DNA of 5,044 nt from Bacteroides sp. (GTDB lineage: Bacteria; Bacteroidota; Bacteroidia; Bacteroidales; Bacteroidaceae): assembly GCA_019412865.1 (NCBI GenBank), contig DXOJ01000610.1:485-5528 (forward strand). The letters are read 5' to 3'. Position numbers and translations under genes: made by a program. Of the stretch, positions 4,777 through 5,044 are shown in pieces (position 1 is the first letter of the stretch; every line of letters begins with the position of its first letter). A model generated the notes under the pieces. The model made no database searches. It was not told the DNA's origin and worked only from the letters and a program-made list of their open reading frames with translations.

Positions 4777-5044
4777 TACTCTGCCTCCGTTAAGATACCT
4801 GTTGTGACTTCTGTATAGCTCTCGATGCGGATTGTCTTTGGATAGACTAAGGCACTGAAATCACAGTCAAAAGTCTTTCCGGTGTTATTCTGCACATTGG
4901 ACGGCAGATATACCGGTTCAAAATCACCTTCTGTCGGAGTACGCTGAAAGATATTCAAGCGACTTGCTGCGGTTCGTTCAAGATGGATATTGAAATCAGC
5001 ATTCACTACTGCTTCGGCAGCATACAAATCCTTCCCTTCTATTT
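4776..5044 (-). CDS. Conserved phage protein of unknown function, C-terminal part (N-terminus outside the window)
   Basis: The frame is open from the right edge to a TAA at 4776-4778, giving about 88 visible residues that begin IEGKDLYAAEAVVNADF. A TTG at 5025-5027 could be read as a start, but the frame continues upstream without a stop and no SD precedes it, so the gene most likely begins outside the window. The visible part has no membrane segment, signal peptide or catalytic motif I recognise. It is mixed polar and aromatic (NADFNIHLER, FEPVYLPSNVQNN, ALVYPKTIRIESYTEV) and looks beta-rich, which suits a small virion structural protein. Its stop overlaps the start of the 688-aa gene by one base (TAATG), so the two are probably translationally coupled. 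Its place just before putative receptor-binding genes suggests a tail or tail-tip role, but this is inferred from position only. Confidence 0.75.
   Translation of the reverse strand, partial: IEGKDLYAAEAVVNADFNIHLERTAASRLNIFQRTPTEGDFEPVYLPSNVQNNTGKTFDCDFSALVYPKTIRIESYTEVTTGILTEAE

Noticed and set aside
5025..5027. TTG as the start codon of the rightmost gene
   Set aside because: The frame stays open to the window edge and no SD precedes the TTG, so the gene is treated as N-terminally cut by the window.
1..5044. Diversity-generating retroelement acting on the tail genes
   Set aside because: No reverse transcriptase, template repeat or adenine-biased duplicate of any tail segment is visible. 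Neighbouring sequence would be needed to exclude it fully.
1..5044. CRISPR array, insertion sequence, integrase or att site
   Set aside because: No regularly spaced direct repeats, transposase motifs or terminal inverted repeats with target duplication were seen.

Overview
The window reads as the end of a tail/adsorption module followed by small late genes of a temperate phage or prophage from a gut Bacteroidales host (Bacteroides or Parabacteroides type). This rests on protein-level resemblance: a repetitive LNRLS leader followed by LamG-like domains, a fibre-like protein starting MEKIFDIAKDSEQKWG, and a DT-rich, DUF6808-like anchored protein. It also rests on gene starts preceded either by A-rich leaders or by a Shine-Dalgarno (SD). 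No database search was possible, so names are recognition calls.

All supported genes lie on the minus strand, so the window is best read from right to left. In order: the C-terminal part of a conserved unknown protein (5044-4776); a 688-aa putative receptor-binding or tail-tip protein with two LamG-like regions and an Ig-like C-terminus (4776-2710); a 514-aa tail-fibre-like protein with a complete SGNH/GDSL esterase domain (2708-1164); a 91-aa unknown (1130-855); and a 156-aa protein with one membrane anchor and a KPKPKPK linker (858-388). Spacing is +1 or 1-4 nt overlaps except for one 33-nt gap, so the block looks like one operon. The two large genes probably build and decorate the host-contact end of the virion, one binding glycan and one possibly deacylating it. 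The two small genes sit where lysis or envelope genes often lie.

Base composition is patchy. The 688-aa gene alternates between about 44-58% and 24-28% GC along its length, and sampled parts of the 514-aa gene are AT-rich against better balanced flanks. This fits module exchange in host-recognition genes.

The left 387 bases hold no long ORF but are full of RNA-like structure. On the minus strand the order is: a hairpin over the stop codon of the 156-aa gene; a very strong SD with a three-codon ORF (Met-Arg-His-stop); two hairpins; an H-type pseudoknot with one 18-position stem (16 pairs) and one perfect 10-bp stem; a U-rich tract; and a possible start codon of the next gene at 33 or 21. This looks like either a structured phage RNA or an attenuator-style leader, and it is the most interesting part of the window.
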